A stretch of 64,000 bases of DNA, taken from the NCBI RefSeq assembly GCF_036240795.1, contig NZ_CP108454.1:2790001-2854000 (forward strand), written 5' to 3'. Source of the stretch: Streptomyces sp. NBC_01268 (lineage in GTDB: Bacteria > Actinomycetota > Actinomycetes > Streptomycetales > Streptomycetaceae). Every line of letters begins with the position of its first letter. Positions within the stretch are counted from its first letter, which is position 1. The notes under the pieces were generated by a model. The model did no database searches and was not told the DNA's origin. It was given only the letters and a program-made list of their open reading frames with translations. Shown here one piece after another: positions 7,691 through 15,789 of the stretch. Both the position numbers and the translations under genes were made by a program.

Positions 7691-8680
7691 CTATTCCGCG
7701 GGCTGGACGGTGCCGCCGGTGTGCGCCGCCCAGGCCGAGGCGATCATGGAGCGGACGTCGTGGCGGGCCTTCCAGCCCAGCTCGGCGGAGATCCGTTCGG
7801 CGGATGCGACCACCTTCGCCGGGTCGCCGGGGCGACGGGCGACGACCTCGGGTTCGACGGGACGGCCGGTGACCTCGCGGATCAGGTCGATCATCTCCCG
7901 TACCGAAACGCCCTCCCCGCGCCCGATGTTGAGCGTGAGGTCCCGGTGCTCCCCGGCCGCGGCCAGCTCGGCGAGCCGGCGGGCGGCGGCCAGATGGGCC
8001 TCGGCGAGGTCGGCGACATGGATGTAGTCGCGGACGCAGGTGCCGTCGGGGGTGGCGTAGTCGTCGCCGAAGACGAGCGGCGCCTGTCCTGCGTCGAGGC
8101 GCTGGAAGACCATGGGGACGAGGTTGAAGAAGCCGGTGTCGGCGAGTTCGGCGGTGGCGGTGCCCGCGACGTTGAAATAGCGCAGGCAGCCGGTGGCCAT
8201 GGAGTGGGCCCGGCCGACGGAGCGGACCATCCACTCGCCGGCGACCTTGGTCTCGCCGTACGGGCTGAGCGGCGCGCAGGGGGTGTCCTCGGTGACCAGG
8301 TCGGTGTCGGGGGTCCCGTAGACCGAGGCGGAGGAGGAGAAGAGGAAGGAGTCGACGCCGGCCGCGGCGGCCGCTTCGAGCAGGACCTGGAGGCCCGACA
8401 CGTTCTCGCGGTAGTAGTGCAGCGGGCGTTCGACGGATTCGCCGACGGCCTTCTTCGCGGCGAGGTGGACGATCCCGCGGATCCCGTGCGCGGCGAGGAC
8501 CCGGTCGAGGAAGGACCGGTCGAGGACGGTGCCGCGCTCCAGCGGCACCCCCGCGGGGACTCTGGCCGGGTCGCCGGAGGAGAGGTCGTCCAGGACGACC
8601 ACCCGCTCACCGGCCTCGGTCATGGACTTGACGACATGGGAACCGATGTAGCCGGCGCCGCCGGTGATGAGCCACGTCAT
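7691..8680 (-). CDS. galE: UDP-glucose 4-epimerase
   Basis: The 329-residue extended short-chain dehydrogenase has the NAD-binding TGGAGYIGSH motif at 6-15 and the catalytic SSSASVYG and Y141-x3-K145 (SPYGETK). The substrate segment LRYFNVAG and the C-terminal LGWKARHDV are typical of GalE. It interconverts UDP-glucose and UDP-galactose, so it can feed galactose to the polymer made by the adjacent genes; galU at 25655 would supply UDP-glucose. The ATG at 8680 has TAGGCT six bases upstream and no ribosome site. It is transcribed in the same direction as proB, 68 bases before it. Confidence 0.93.
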   Translation of the reverse strand: MTWLITGGAGYIGSHVVKSMTEAGERVVVLDDLSSGDPARVPAGVPLERGTVLDRSFLDRVLAAHGIRGIVHLAAKKAVGESVERPLHYYRENVSGLQVLLEAAAAAGVDSFLFSSSASVYGTPDTDLVTEDTPCAPLSPYGETKVAGEWMVRSVGRAHSMATGCLRYFNVAGTATAELADTGFFNLVPMVFQRLDAGQAPLVFGDDYATPDGTCVRDYIHVADLAEAHLAAARRLAELAAAGEHRDLTLNIGRGEGVSVREMIDLIREVTGRPVEPEVVARRPGDPAKVVASAERISAELGWKARHDVRSMIASAWAAHTGGTVQPAE

Positions 8681-8686
8681 TCGGGC

Positions 8687-8692
8687 AGCCTA
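8687..8692 (-). promoter_or_regulatory. Leaderless -10 hexamer of galE
   Basis: TAGGCT on the minus strand ends six bases before the galE ATG. Confidence 0.5.
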
Positions 8693-8717
8693 ACGCGAAG
8701 CGGTACGGAACGACGGC

Positions 8718-8752
8718 GGCCCGGCGGTTTCCCCGAGGGGAACCGCCGGGCC
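8718..8752 (-). terminator. Hairpin terminator of rmlA-rmlC
   Basis: GGCCCGGCGG pairs with CCGCCGGGCC around a C-rich/G-rich inner stem and a 2-3 nt loop; one unpaired T bulges. It lies 36 bases after the rmlC stop and before galE. Confidence 0.7.
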
Positions 8753-8788
8753 GGCGTCACGAGCGGGTCGTGCGGGAGGCCGAGCGGC

Positions 8789-9394
8789 TCAGCCGCGCTC
8801 GGCGAGCGAGGCGCGGAAGGCCACGCACTCCTCGTACACCGGCAGGATGCCGGCCTCGCGCGCCTGCGCGAGGGTCGGGCCCTCGGCGTCCTTGGCGGAC
8901 AGCTCGGGCACGCCGTCGACCGGCCACTCGATGCCGATCTCGGGGTCGAGCGGGTAGACCGTGCGCTCCCGCTCGGGGGCGTAGCCCTCGGAGCAGAGGT
9001 AGGTGACGGTGGCGTCGTCGGTGAGCGCGCAGAAGCCGTGGCCGAGGCCCTCGGAGAGGTAGACGGCCTTGCGGTCCTTGTCGTCGAGGCGCACGGCCTC
9101 CCACCTGCCGAAGGTCGGCGAGCCGACCCGCACGTCGACGATGATGTCGAGCACCGCACCGCGGACGCAGGTCACGTACTTGGCCTGGCCGGGCGGGACG
9201 TCGGCGAAGTGGATGCCGCGCACGACGCCGGCCGAGGAGACGGAGAGGTTGCCCTGCTTCAGGTTCAGCGGGTGGCCGACGGCCTCGGCCATGCGCTCGG
9301 CCTTGTACCACTCCAGGAAGAGGCCGCGGGCGTCCCCGAACTGCTGCGGGACGAACTCCCAGGCGCCTTCGATACCAAGGGGGTTGACCTTCAT
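8789..9394 (-). CDS. rmlC: dTDP-4-dehydrorhamnose 3,5-epimerase
   Basis: The 201-residue cupin-type epimerase has the N-terminal DARGLFLEWYK segment, the catalytic His62 in GVVRGIHFAD, and the GLGHGFCALTDDATVTYLCSEGYAP region with the active-site Tyr. The C-terminal IEWPVDGVPELSAKD is typical of the family. It converts dTDP-4-keto-6-deoxyglucose to the L-lyxo epimer, third step of dTDP-L-rhamnose synthesis. It follows rmlA by 17 bases on the same strand, so the two are co-transcribed. The other two steps, rmlB and rmlD, run divergently from rmlA. Confidence 0.94.
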   Translation of the reverse strand: MKVNPLGIEGAWEFVPQQFGDARGLFLEWYKAERMAEAVGHPLNLKQGNLSVSSAGVVRGIHFADVPPGQAKYVTCVRGAVLDIIVDVRVGSPTFGRWEAVRLDDKDRKAVYLSEGLGHGFCALTDDATVTYLCSEGYAPERERTVYPLDPEIGIEWPVDGVPELSAKDAEGPTLAQAREAGILPVYEECVAFRASLAERG

Positions 9395-9411
9395 GGAAAC
9401 GATCGGTCCTC

Positions 9412-10290
9412 TCAGGCCTTCTCGGCCTCGTAGGCCAGCAGGTCGATCAGGTAGTCGCCGTAGCCGCTCTTGGTCAGCGGCTGGGCCAGGGCGCGCAGCT
9501 GCTCGTCGTCGATGAACCCGGCGCGCCAGGCGGCCTCTTCGAGGCAGCCGATCTTCATGCCCTGGCGCTCCTCGACCACGCGGACGTACTCGGAGGCCTG
9601 GACGAGCGACTGGAAGGTGCCGGTGTCGAGCCAGACGGTGCCGCGGTCGAGGACCGAGACCTGGAGCTCGCCGCGGTCGAGGTAGTGCTTGTTGACGTCG
9701 GTGATCTCCAGCTCGCCGCGGCCGCTGGGCTTGAGGCCCTTGGCGATCTCGACGACCCGGCTGTCGTAGAAGTAGAGGCCCGGCACCGCGTAGCGGGACT
9801 TCGGGTTCTTGGGCTTCTCCTCGATGGAACGGGCGACGCCGTTCTCGTCGAAGTCGACGACACCGTAGGCGGTGGGGTCGGAGACGGCGTGGGCGAAGAC
9901 CACACCGCCCTCGGGCTCGCGGTAGTCCGCGAGCTGCCGGCCGAGGCCGACGCCGTGGAAGATGTTGTCGCCGAGGATCAGCGCGACGGGCTCGTCACCG
10001 ATGAATTCCTCGCCGATGACGAAAGCCTCGGCAATTCCGTTCGGGTGCTCCTGAGTGGCGAACTGGATGTTGAGCCCGAAATCGGACCCGTCCCCCAGAA
10101 GCCGCTCGAACTGGGGGCGCTCCTCCGGACCGGTGATGATCAGAATGTCCCGGATCCCCGCCATCACGAGGGTCGACAGGGGGTAATAGATCATCGGCTT
10201 GTCGAAGACCGGCATCAGCTGCTTCGACACGGCTCGGGTGATCGGCCACAGTCGGGAGCCGGTACCACCGGCAAGCAAAATTCCACGCAT
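9412..10290 (-). CDS. rmlA: Glucose-1-phosphate thymidylyltransferase
   Basis: The 292-residue enzyme makes dTDP-glucose from glucose-1-phosphate and dTTP. The nucleotide motif [14 protein letters not shown] is at residues 5-18, and [22 protein letters not shown] and ILGDNIFHG are typical. The frame is open to 10506, but the ATG at 10290 starts directly before the first beta-strand. A TAGGCT -10 hexamer lies eight bases upstream with no ribosome site. Family enzymes are allosterically inhibited by dTDP-rhamnose. It is divergent from rmlB with only about 100 bases between the two starts. Confidence 0.95.
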   Translation of the reverse strand: MRGILLAGGTGSRLWPITRAVSKQLMPVFDKPMIYYPLSTLVMAGIRDILIITGPEERPQFERLLGDGSDFGLNIQFATQEHPNGIAEAFVIGEEFIGDEPVALILGDNIFHGVGLGRQLADYREPEGGVVFAHAVSDPTAYGVVDFDENGVARSIEEKPKNPKSRYAVPGLYFYDSRVVEIAKGLKPSGRGELEITDVNKHYLDRGELQVSVLDRGTVWLDTGTFQSLVQASEYVRVVEERQGMKIGCLEEAAWRAGFIDDEQLRALAQPLTKSGYGDYLIDLLAYEAEKA

Positions 10291-10298
10291 GGGCACGC

Positions 10299-10304
10299 AG
10301 CCTA
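10299..10304 (-). promoter_or_regulatory. Leaderless -10 hexamer of rmlA
   Basis: TAGGCT on the minus strand ends eight bases before the rmlA ATG. Confidence 0.5.
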
Positions 10305-10377
10305 CGGCAGGCCCACGGGGCCGTTCACCATCACGACCGTGAGAACGGCCACGGAACGGTGCGCGAAGCCCACCCCA

Positions 10378-10383
10378 TAGAAT
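10378..10383 (+). promoter_or_regulatory. -10 hexamer of the rmlB operon
   Basis: TAGAAT ends ten bases before the ATG at 10394. There is no Shine-Dalgarno sequence, so the transcript may be leaderless or have a leader of only a few bases. No good -35 box is seen. Confidence 0.45.
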
Positions 10384-10393
10384 GGTGGCCCTT

Positions 10394-11383
10394 ATGAAGA
10401 TTCTCGTCACCGGCGGCGCCGGGTTCATCGGTTCACAGTTCGTGCGGGCACTGCTCTCCGAAGAGCTGCCCTCGGGCAAGGGCGCCCAGGTCACCGTCCT
10501 GGACAACCTGACCTACTCCGGCAACGAGGCGAACCTCGCCCCGGTGGCGGACAAGCCCGGCTACACCTTCGTCCACGGCGACATCCGCGACTACGCGACC
10601 GTCGACGACGCGATGCGCGGCCAGGACGCGGTCGTGCACTTCGCGGCCGAGTCCCACGTGGACCGCTCGATCCTGGACTCCTCGCCGTTCGTCACCACGA
10701 ACGTGCTGGGCACGCAGGTCCTGCTTGACTCCGCCAAGCGCCACGGCGTCGGCCGCTTCGTCCACGTCTCCACGGACGAGGTCTACGGCTCGATCTCCGA
10801 GGGCACCTGGACCGAGGACTGGCCGCTCGCGCCGAACTCGCCGTACTCGGCCTCCAAGGCGGGCTCGGACCTGCTGGCCCTCTCGTACCACCGGACGCAC
10901 GGCATGGACGTCGTCGTGACCCGCTGCTCCAACAACTACGGGCAGTACCACTTCCCCGAGAAGATGATCCCGCTGTTCACCACGAACCTGCTGGACGGGA
11001 AGAAGGTGCCGCTCTACGGCGAGGGCCTCAACATCCGCGACTGGCTGCACGTCTCCGACCACTGCCGTGGCATCGAGATGGTGCTGCGCGGCGGCCGTGC
11101 CGGTGAGATCTACCACATCGGCGGCGGCACCGAGGTCACCAACAAGGAGCTCACCGGTCTCCTCCTCGACGCCTGCGGCGCCGACTGGGACATGGTCGAG
11201 TACGTCGAGGACCGCAAGGGCCACGACCTGCGCTACTCCCTGTCGATCGCCAAGATCCAGGAGGAGCTCGGCTACGCGCCGCTCGTCACCTTCGAGCAGG
11301 GCCTCGCCTCCACCGTGCAGTGGTACCGCGACAACCGCGCCTGGTGGGAGCCGCTGAAGGCGAAGGCGGCGCTGTCCGCATGA
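10394..11383 (+). CDS. rmlB: dTDP-glucose 4,6-dehydratase
   Basis: The 329-residue extended short-chain dehydrogenase has [11 protein letters not shown] at 5-15, [12 protein letters not shown], the dehydratase catalytic pair in STDEVYGS (Asp128-Glu129) and Y151-x3-K155 in SPYSASK. The C-terminus carries the [10 protein letters not shown] and [10 protein letters not shown] substrate segments. It converts dTDP-glucose to dTDP-4-keto-6-deoxyglucose, the second rhamnose step. An upstream in-frame ATG at 10382 lies inside the -10 hexamer, so 10394 is preferred. Its stop overlaps the rmlD start (ATGA), so the pair is translationally coupled. Confidence 0.96.
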   Translation: MKILVTGGAGFIGSQFVRALLSEELPSGKGAQVTVLDNLTYSGNEANLAPVADKPGYTFVHGDIRDYATVDDAMRGQDAVVHFAAESHVDRSILDSSPFVTTNVLGTQVLLDSAKRHGVGRFVHVSTDEVYGSISEGTWTEDWPLAPNSPYSASKAGSDLLALSYHRTHGMDVVVTRCSNNYGQYHFPEKMIPLFTTNLLDGKKVPLYGEGLNIRDWLHVSDHCRGIEMVLRGGRAGEIYHIGGGTEVTNKELTGLLLDACGADWDMVEYVEDRKGHDLRYSLSIAKIQEELGYAPLVTFEQGLASTVQWYRDNRAWWEPLKAKAALSA

Positions 11384-12261
11384 GCCGCTGGCTGATCACC
11401 GGTGCGGCCGGGATGCTCGGCCGCGACCTCGCCGAGGTGCTCGCGGAGGGCGGCGTGGAGTACACCGCGCTGACCCGTCAGGAGCTGGACGTCACCGACG
11501 CCGCCGCGGTCCGCGCGGCGGTGGCCGGTCATGACGTGGTGGTCAACGCGGCCGCGTGGACCGATGTCGACGGCGCCGAGACCGAGGAGGCCGCGGCCAC
11601 CCGGATCAACGGCGACGGACCGCGCGCCCTGGCGGCGGCCTGCGCCGAGACCGGCGCCGTGCTGATCCAGGTCTCCACGGACTACGTCTTCCCGGGCGAC
11701 GCGACCGAGCCGTACCGGCACGACGCGCCCACCGCCCCGGTGAACGCCTACGGCCGCAGCAAGCTGGCGGGCGAACTGGCCGTCACCGAGCTGCTGCCCG
11801 AGCGCGGCTACGTGGTGCGCACCGCGTGGCTGTACGGGGCGCACGGCCGCAACTTCGTGTCGACGATGCTGGGCCTGGCCGAGCGTCTCGACACCGTCGA
11901 CGTGGTCGACGACCAGCGCGGCCAGCCGACCTGGACCCGTGCGCTGGCCCGCCAGCTGCGGGAGCTGGGCGAGGCGGCCGTGGCGGGCAAGGCCCCGGCG
12001 GGCGTCTACCACGGCACGGCCTCCGCGACGGCGACCTGGTTCGACCTGGCGCGGGCGGCCTTCGAGCTGACCGGTCTGGATCCGGAGCGGGTGCGGCCGA
12101 CCACCTCGGAGAAGTTCGTGCGTCCGGCGCGCCGGCCGTCCTTCAGCGTCCTCGCGCACGAGCGCTGGGCCGAGGCGGGCGTGGCGGCGCAGCCGCACTG
12201 GCGTGAGCAGCTCACCGAGGCCCTGCGGGTCATGGCTCCGGGCGGACGGTCCGGCGCGTGA
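11380..12261 (+). CDS. rmlD: dTDP-4-dehydrorhamnose reductase
   Basis: The 293-residue reductase has ITGAAGMLGRDL at the N-terminus, NAAAWTDVDGAE, STDYVFPG and the catalytic Tyr-x3-Lys in NAYGRSKLAGE, followed by RTAWLYG. It uses NADPH to finish dTDP-L-rhamnose. The ATG overlaps the rmlB stop and its own TGA overlaps the GTG of the flippase gene, so rmlB, rmlD and the flippase form one coupled operon. With rmlA and rmlC on the other strand the rhamnose pathway is complete within 3.5 kb. Confidence 0.95.
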   Translation: MSRWLITGAAGMLGRDLAEVLAEGGVEYTALTRQELDVTDAAAVRAAVAGHDVVVNAAAWTDVDGAETEEAAATRINGDGPRALAAACAETGAVLIQVSTDYVFPGDATEPYRHDAPTAPVNAYGRSKLAGELAVTELLPERGYVVRTAWLYGAHGRNFVSTMLGLAERLDTVDVVDDQRGQPTWTRALARQLRELGEAAVAGKAPAGVYHGTASATATWFDLARAAFELTGLDPERVRPTTSEKFVRPARRPSFSVLAHERWAEAGVAAQPHWREQLTEALRVMAPGGRSGA

Positions 12262-13526
12262 GCCTGCTCGACCGGATCGGCACGGCGCTGCCCCGCGGCA
12301 CCGCTTTCGTCGGCATCGGCACCGTGGTGCTGGGCGGGGCCAACTACGTGCACCTCGCGGCGGCGGGCCACTCGCTCTCCGTCGACGACATGGCCAGCTT
12401 CTCGGTCCTGTGGACCGCGGTGGCCTCCATAGGCCTGGGACTGTTCTTCCCGGTCGAGCAGGAGATCACCCGGGTGGTTGCCGCCCGGGTGGTGGCCGGC
12501 GACGGGGCGCTGCCCGTGCTGCGGCGCGGCGCGGCGCTCTCGTTCGGGCTGCTGGCGGCGGTGCTGGTGCCGCTGGCGCTGTTCGCCGAGCCGCTCGCGG
12601 ACCTCTTCTTCCACGGGGACGAGAGCCTGGTTCTCGCGGTCGGCGGCGCCTTCGCGGCGCTGGCCGTCGCCTATGTGACCCGGGGCGTGCTGGCGGGGCT
12701 CGGCCGTTTCGAGGCGTACGGGCTGCAGCTCGGCCTCGACGGCCTGCTGCGGATCGTGCTGTCCGTGGGTCTGGCGCTGGGCGGGGTGACCTCGGCCTTC
12801 GCGTTCGCCGCGGTGATGACGGTGGCGCCGCTGATCGCGGTGGCCGTCACGCTGCCGCCGGTGTTCCGCGGGGCCAAGGCGGGTTCGACGGCGCAGTGGG
12901 GGGAGCTGATCGAGCACCTCGGGCTGCTCGTGGGTTCGACGCTGCTCGCCCAGGTGCTGGTCAACATCGCGGTGATCAGCACCAAGCTGATCGCGACGGA
13001 CGACAGCGCCCTGGTGGCCGCGCTGCTCTCGGCGCTGGTCCTGGTGCGGGTGCCGTTGTTCGCGTTCGGGGCCTTCCAGGCCTCGCTGCTCGCGGGGCTG
13101 TCGACGGCGCAGGCCGAGGGGGACGCCCCGGCGTACCGGCGGCTGCTGATGCGGGCCTGCGGACTGACCGCGGGTCTCGGGGTGGCGTTCGGCATCGGCG
13201 TGGTCGCGCTGGGGCCGGTGCTGCTGCCGGTGCTGTTCGGTTCGCCGGACGTGCTGGGGCCGGTGGACTTCGCGTGGCTGTCGCTCGGCACGCTGCTGTA
13301 CATGCTGGCGATGGTGCTCGGCCAGGCGCTGCTCACGAGTGGCGCGGCGCGTCAGCAGCTGCTCGCGTGGGTGGTGGGAACGGGCGTTCTCGTGGCGGTC
13401 ACTCTCAGTCCTCTGGAGCTGCGGACGAGGGTCGAAGTCGCCTATGCCATGGGGTCGCTCGCGGTCGTCGCCTACATGACTCTCGTTCTTCGCTCTCGTG
13501 TAGGCTACCGTTCGGTGCACTCATAG
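12258..13526 (+). CDS. Polysaccharide flippase (MOP/Wzx-like membrane protein)
   Basis: The 422-residue protein is hydrophobic throughout, with about 12 predicted transmembrane helices separated by short charged loops, the usual plan of the MOP exporter superfamily. Residues such as FSVLWTAVASIGLGLFFPVEQEI in helix 2 and FGAFQASLLAGLSTA near the middle fit flippases for lipid-linked sugars. The GTG start overlaps the rmlD stop. By context it should move a lipid-linked glycan intermediate across the membrane. There is no ABC-type polymer exporter in the cluster, so this is the only export candidate. Confidence 0.82.
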   Translation: MSLLDRIGTALPRGTAFVGIGTVVLGGANYVHLAAAGHSLSVDDMASFSVLWTAVASIGLGLFFPVEQEITRVVAARVVAGDGALPVLRRGAALSFGLLAAVLVPLALFAEPLADLFFHGDESLVLAVGGAFAALAVAYVTRGVLAGLGRFEAYGLQLGLDGLLRIVLSVGLALGGVTSAFAFAAVMTVAPLIAVAVTLPPVFRGAKAGSTAQWGELIEHLGLLVGSTLLAQVLVNIAVISTKLIATDDSALVAALLSALVLVRVPLFAFGAFQASLLAGLSTAQAEGDAPAYRRLLMRACGLTAGLGVAFGIGVVALGPVLLPVLFGSPDVLGPVDFAWLSLGTLLYMLAMVLGQALLTSGAARQQLLAWVVGTGVLVAVTLSPLELRTRVEVAYAMGSLAVVAYMTLVLRSRVGYRSVHS

Positions 13527-13637
13527 GAATGATCACCATTCCCTCACTCTCCGTGACCATCGCGACGGACAGTGGACTGCAATCCGGCGGCTCCTTCTCC
13601 AGCCGCCCACCCCTGGAAGAGTAGACAGGCCCTTTCC

Positions 13638-13670
13638 ATGAGTCGTCCCATACACCGGAGCCACGCATGA
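13638..13670 (+). CDS. Possible 10-codon upstream ORF coupled to the DUF2304 gene
   Basis: ATG at 13638 opens MSRPIHRSHA and stops at TGA 13668-13670, which overlaps the ATG of the next gene as ATGA. A TAGACA hexamer lies ten bases upstream. The ribosome site of the downstream gene (CGGAG) lies inside this small frame. It may be a coupling leader peptide, or chance. Confidence 0.25.
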   Translation: MSRPIHRSHA

Positions 13671-14053
13671 AGTTGTGGATGCTGACTTCGGTCACCGGAG
13701 TCTTTCTCGTCGCATGCATCGTGGAGCTGCTGCGCCGCCGCAAGCTCAAGGAGAAGTACGCGTTCCTGTGGGTGCTCACCGGCCTGGTGATCATCCCGCT
13801 CGGCTTCTTCCCGAGCGGCCTGGACTCGGTCGCCCGCGCGGTGGGCGTCGCCTCCGGCGTCAGCCTCCTCCTCTTCCTCAGCGTCGCGTTCCTCTTCATC
13901 GTCTGCCTCCAGCTGAGCTGGGAGGTGGGCCATCTCGAAGAGGAGGGCCGCACCCTCTCGGAGGAGGTGGCCCTGCTGCGCATCGACGTGACGGAGCTGC
14001 GCAAGGAGCTGGCGGAGAAGGCCGACACGGCGGGTCAGGGGAGCGGCAAGTGA
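13667..14053 (+). CDS. DUF2304-family membrane protein
   Basis: The 128-residue protein has three predicted transmembrane helices (about 3-19, 30-48, 58-85). A charged, heptad-like C-terminal segment follows (EVGHLEEEGRTLSEEVALLRIDV and on), probably a cytoplasmic coiled coil. This plan and the LKEKYAFLWVLTGLVI core match the DUF2304 family. Such proteins commonly sit next to dolichyl-phosphate-mannose-type GT2 enzymes and are thought to be their membrane partners. Here the gene overlaps exactly such an enzyme (GTGA). CGGAG six bases before the ATG is the ribosome site. Confidence 0.85.
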   Translation: MKLWMLTSVTGVFLVACIVELLRRRKLKEKYAFLWVLTGLVIIPLGFFPSGLDSVARAVGVASGVSLLLFLSVAFLFIVCLQLSWEVGHLEEEGRTLSEEVALLRIDVTELRKELAEKADTAGQGSGK

Positions 14054-14784
14054 TCGACGGCAAGCGCGTACTGATCATCATGCCGGCCTGGAACGAGGCC
14101 GAGGGCGTCGCCGACGTCGTCAAGGAGGTCTACACGACCCTCCCGGGCGTCGACATCCTCGTCGTCGACGACGGCTCCGCCGACGAGACCAGCGCCATGG
14201 CGCGCGGTGCCGGCGCGACCGTGATGACCCTCCCGTACAACCTCGGCGTCGGCGGCGCGATGCGCGCCGGCTACCGCTACGCGCACGACCGCGGCTACGA
14301 CGTGGCCATCCAGGTCGACGCGGACGGTCAGCACGACCCGCGCAACGTGCCGGAGCTGCTGGCGCGCCTGGACGCCGGCGCGGACCTCGTCATGGGCGCG
14401 CGCTTCGCGGGCACCGGCGACTACGAGACCCGCGGCCCGCGCAAGTGGGCGATGCTCGTGCTCGCCTTCTGGCTCTCGCGCATGGCCAAGACCAAGCTGA
14501 CCGACGTCACCTCGGGCTTCCGCGCCTCCAACCGCGACCTGATCGACGTCTTCGCGCACTGGTACCCGGTGGAGTACCTGGGCGACACGGTGGAGTCCTC
14601 CATCGCCGTGGTCCGGGCCGGCTACCGGATCGAGCAGGTGCCCGTCGCGATGCGTCCGCGCGCGACCGGCACCCCGAGCCAGTCGCCGTGGAAGGCCACC
14701 CTCTACCTGGGCCGCATCGGCATGATCCTGCTGCTCGCGATGAGCCGCCGGTCCGCCCTCGGCCCCAAGGGGAAGGCCAAGTGA
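14050..14784 (+). CDS. GT2 glycosyltransferase, polyprenyl-phosphate sugar synthase type
   Basis: The 244-residue soluble GT2 has the IIMPAWNEAEGV entry, VVDDGSADET, DADGQHDP (the DxD-like metal site) and the TSGFRASNRDLI segment found in dolichyl- and polyprenyl-phosphate sugar synthases. A hydrophobic patch near the C-terminus (LGRIGMILLLAMS) may touch the membrane. It probably loads a sugar onto polyprenyl phosphate. That would supply a lumenal donor for a GT-C enzyme such as the one at 21661. Start and stop overlap the neighbouring genes by four bases each, giving a tight three-gene unit. Confidence 0.88.
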   Translation: MIDGKRVLIIMPAWNEAEGVADVVKEVYTTLPGVDILVVDDGSADETSAMARGAGATVMTLPYNLGVGGAMRAGYRYAHDRGYDVAIQVDADGQHDPRNVPELLARLDAGADLVMGARFAGTGDYETRGPRKWAMLVLAFWLSRMAKTKLTDVTSGFRASNRDLIDVFAHWYPVEYLGDTVESSIAVVRAGYRIEQVPVAMRPRATGTPSQSPWKATLYLGRIGMILLLAMSRRSALGPKGKAK

Positions 14785-15686
14785 CGGCGGTGCGCACCCT
14801 CGACATCATGCTGCCGCACTACGGCGACACCGGTCTGATGCAGGCCGCCGTCCGCAGTGTGCTCGACCAGACGGACGAGGACTGGCGGCTGACCGTCGTG
14901 GACGACGGCAAGGAGGAGGGCGTACCCGAGTGGTTCGCCTCCCTCGGCGACAGCCGCGTCCGGTACCTGCGCAACGAGCAGAACCTCGGCATCACCAGGA
15001 ACTTCCGCAAGTGCGTCGACCTCGTCGAGTCCACGCACTTCTCGATGCTGGGCAGTGACGACCTGCTGCTGCCGACCTACGTCGCGACGATGCGCGCCGC
15101 GATCGAGGCCGAGCCCGGTGCGGCGATCTACCAGCCGGGCGTCGAGGTCATCGACGAGAACGGCGCCCCGTCGAGCACCCTGGGCGACGAGGTCAAGAAG
15201 CGGTTGTACGCGCCGAAGGACAACGGGCGCCGCCTGGTGCTCTCGGGCGAGCCGCTGGCGGCGAACCTGCTCGGCGGCAACTGGCTCTACTTCCCGTCGA
15301 TCGTGTGGCGGGCCGACGCCGTGAAGGCGGTCAGCTTCCGGGAGGACCTGTCGGTCATCCAGGACCTGGCGCTGATCATCGAGCTGATCCGGCGCGGCGA
15401 GAAGCTGGTGGTCGAGCCGGCCACCGCGTTCCGCTACCGGCGCCACTCCGGCAGCCTGTCGTCCTCCGAGGCCGTCTCCGGCGCCCGCTTCGGCGAGGCC
15501 GTGCGGTTCTTCAACGAGGTGGCCGACGAGCTCGACCGGCACGGCTGGCCGAAGGCCGCGAAGGCGGCCCGCCGTCATCTGTCGATGCGGCTGCACGCGC
15601 TGACCATGGTGCCGGGGGCCTTGCGCCACCGACAGTCGGCCGCCGTGCGCAAACTGCTGGGTTATGCCCTGACCAGCTCGCAGTGA
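14781..15686 (+). CDS. GT2 glycosyltransferase
   Basis: The 301-residue GT-A fold enzyme starts TLDIMLPHYGDTGLMQAAV and has VVDDGKEEG, NEQNLGITRNFR and a LGSDDLLLPTY acidic site, followed by an RYRRHSGSLSS region near the C-terminus. No membrane helix is seen. It probably adds a sugar to the lipid-linked precursor on the cytoplasmic face; donor and acceptor cannot be read from sequence. The GTG start overlaps the stop of the previous gene. A perfect 46-base palindrome begins one base after the stop and closes this unit. Confidence 0.88.
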   Translation: MTAVRTLDIMLPHYGDTGLMQAAVRSVLDQTDEDWRLTVVDDGKEEGVPEWFASLGDSRVRYLRNEQNLGITRNFRKCVDLVESTHFSMLGSDDLLLPTYVATMRAAIEAEPGAAIYQPGVEVIDENGAPSSTLGDEVKKRLYAPKDNGRRLVLSGEPLAANLLGGNWLYFPSIVWRADAVKAVSFREDLSVIQDLALIIELIRRGEKLVVEPATAFRYRRHSGSLSSSEAVSGARFGEAVRFFNEVADELDRHGWPKAAKAARRHLSMRLHALTMVPGALRHRQSAAVRKLLGYALTSSQ

Positions 15687-15687
15687 C

Positions 15688-15733
15688 CGTCCGAGCGGGG
15701 CGGCGGGAACGTTCCCGCCGCCCCGCTCGGACG
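15688..15733 (+). terminator. Perfect 46-base palindrome, bidirectional terminator
   Basis: The 23-base arm beginning CGTCCGAGCGGGGCGGCG is followed directly by its exact reverse complement with AACGTT at the centre. There is no T-tract. It stands immediately after the second GT2 stop. Confidence 0.75.
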
Positions 15734-15789
15734 TGGTCCGCCCGTCTCCCGTGTCCAGAACGCCGTCCGTCCGGAAGCCCTAAGCCCAC

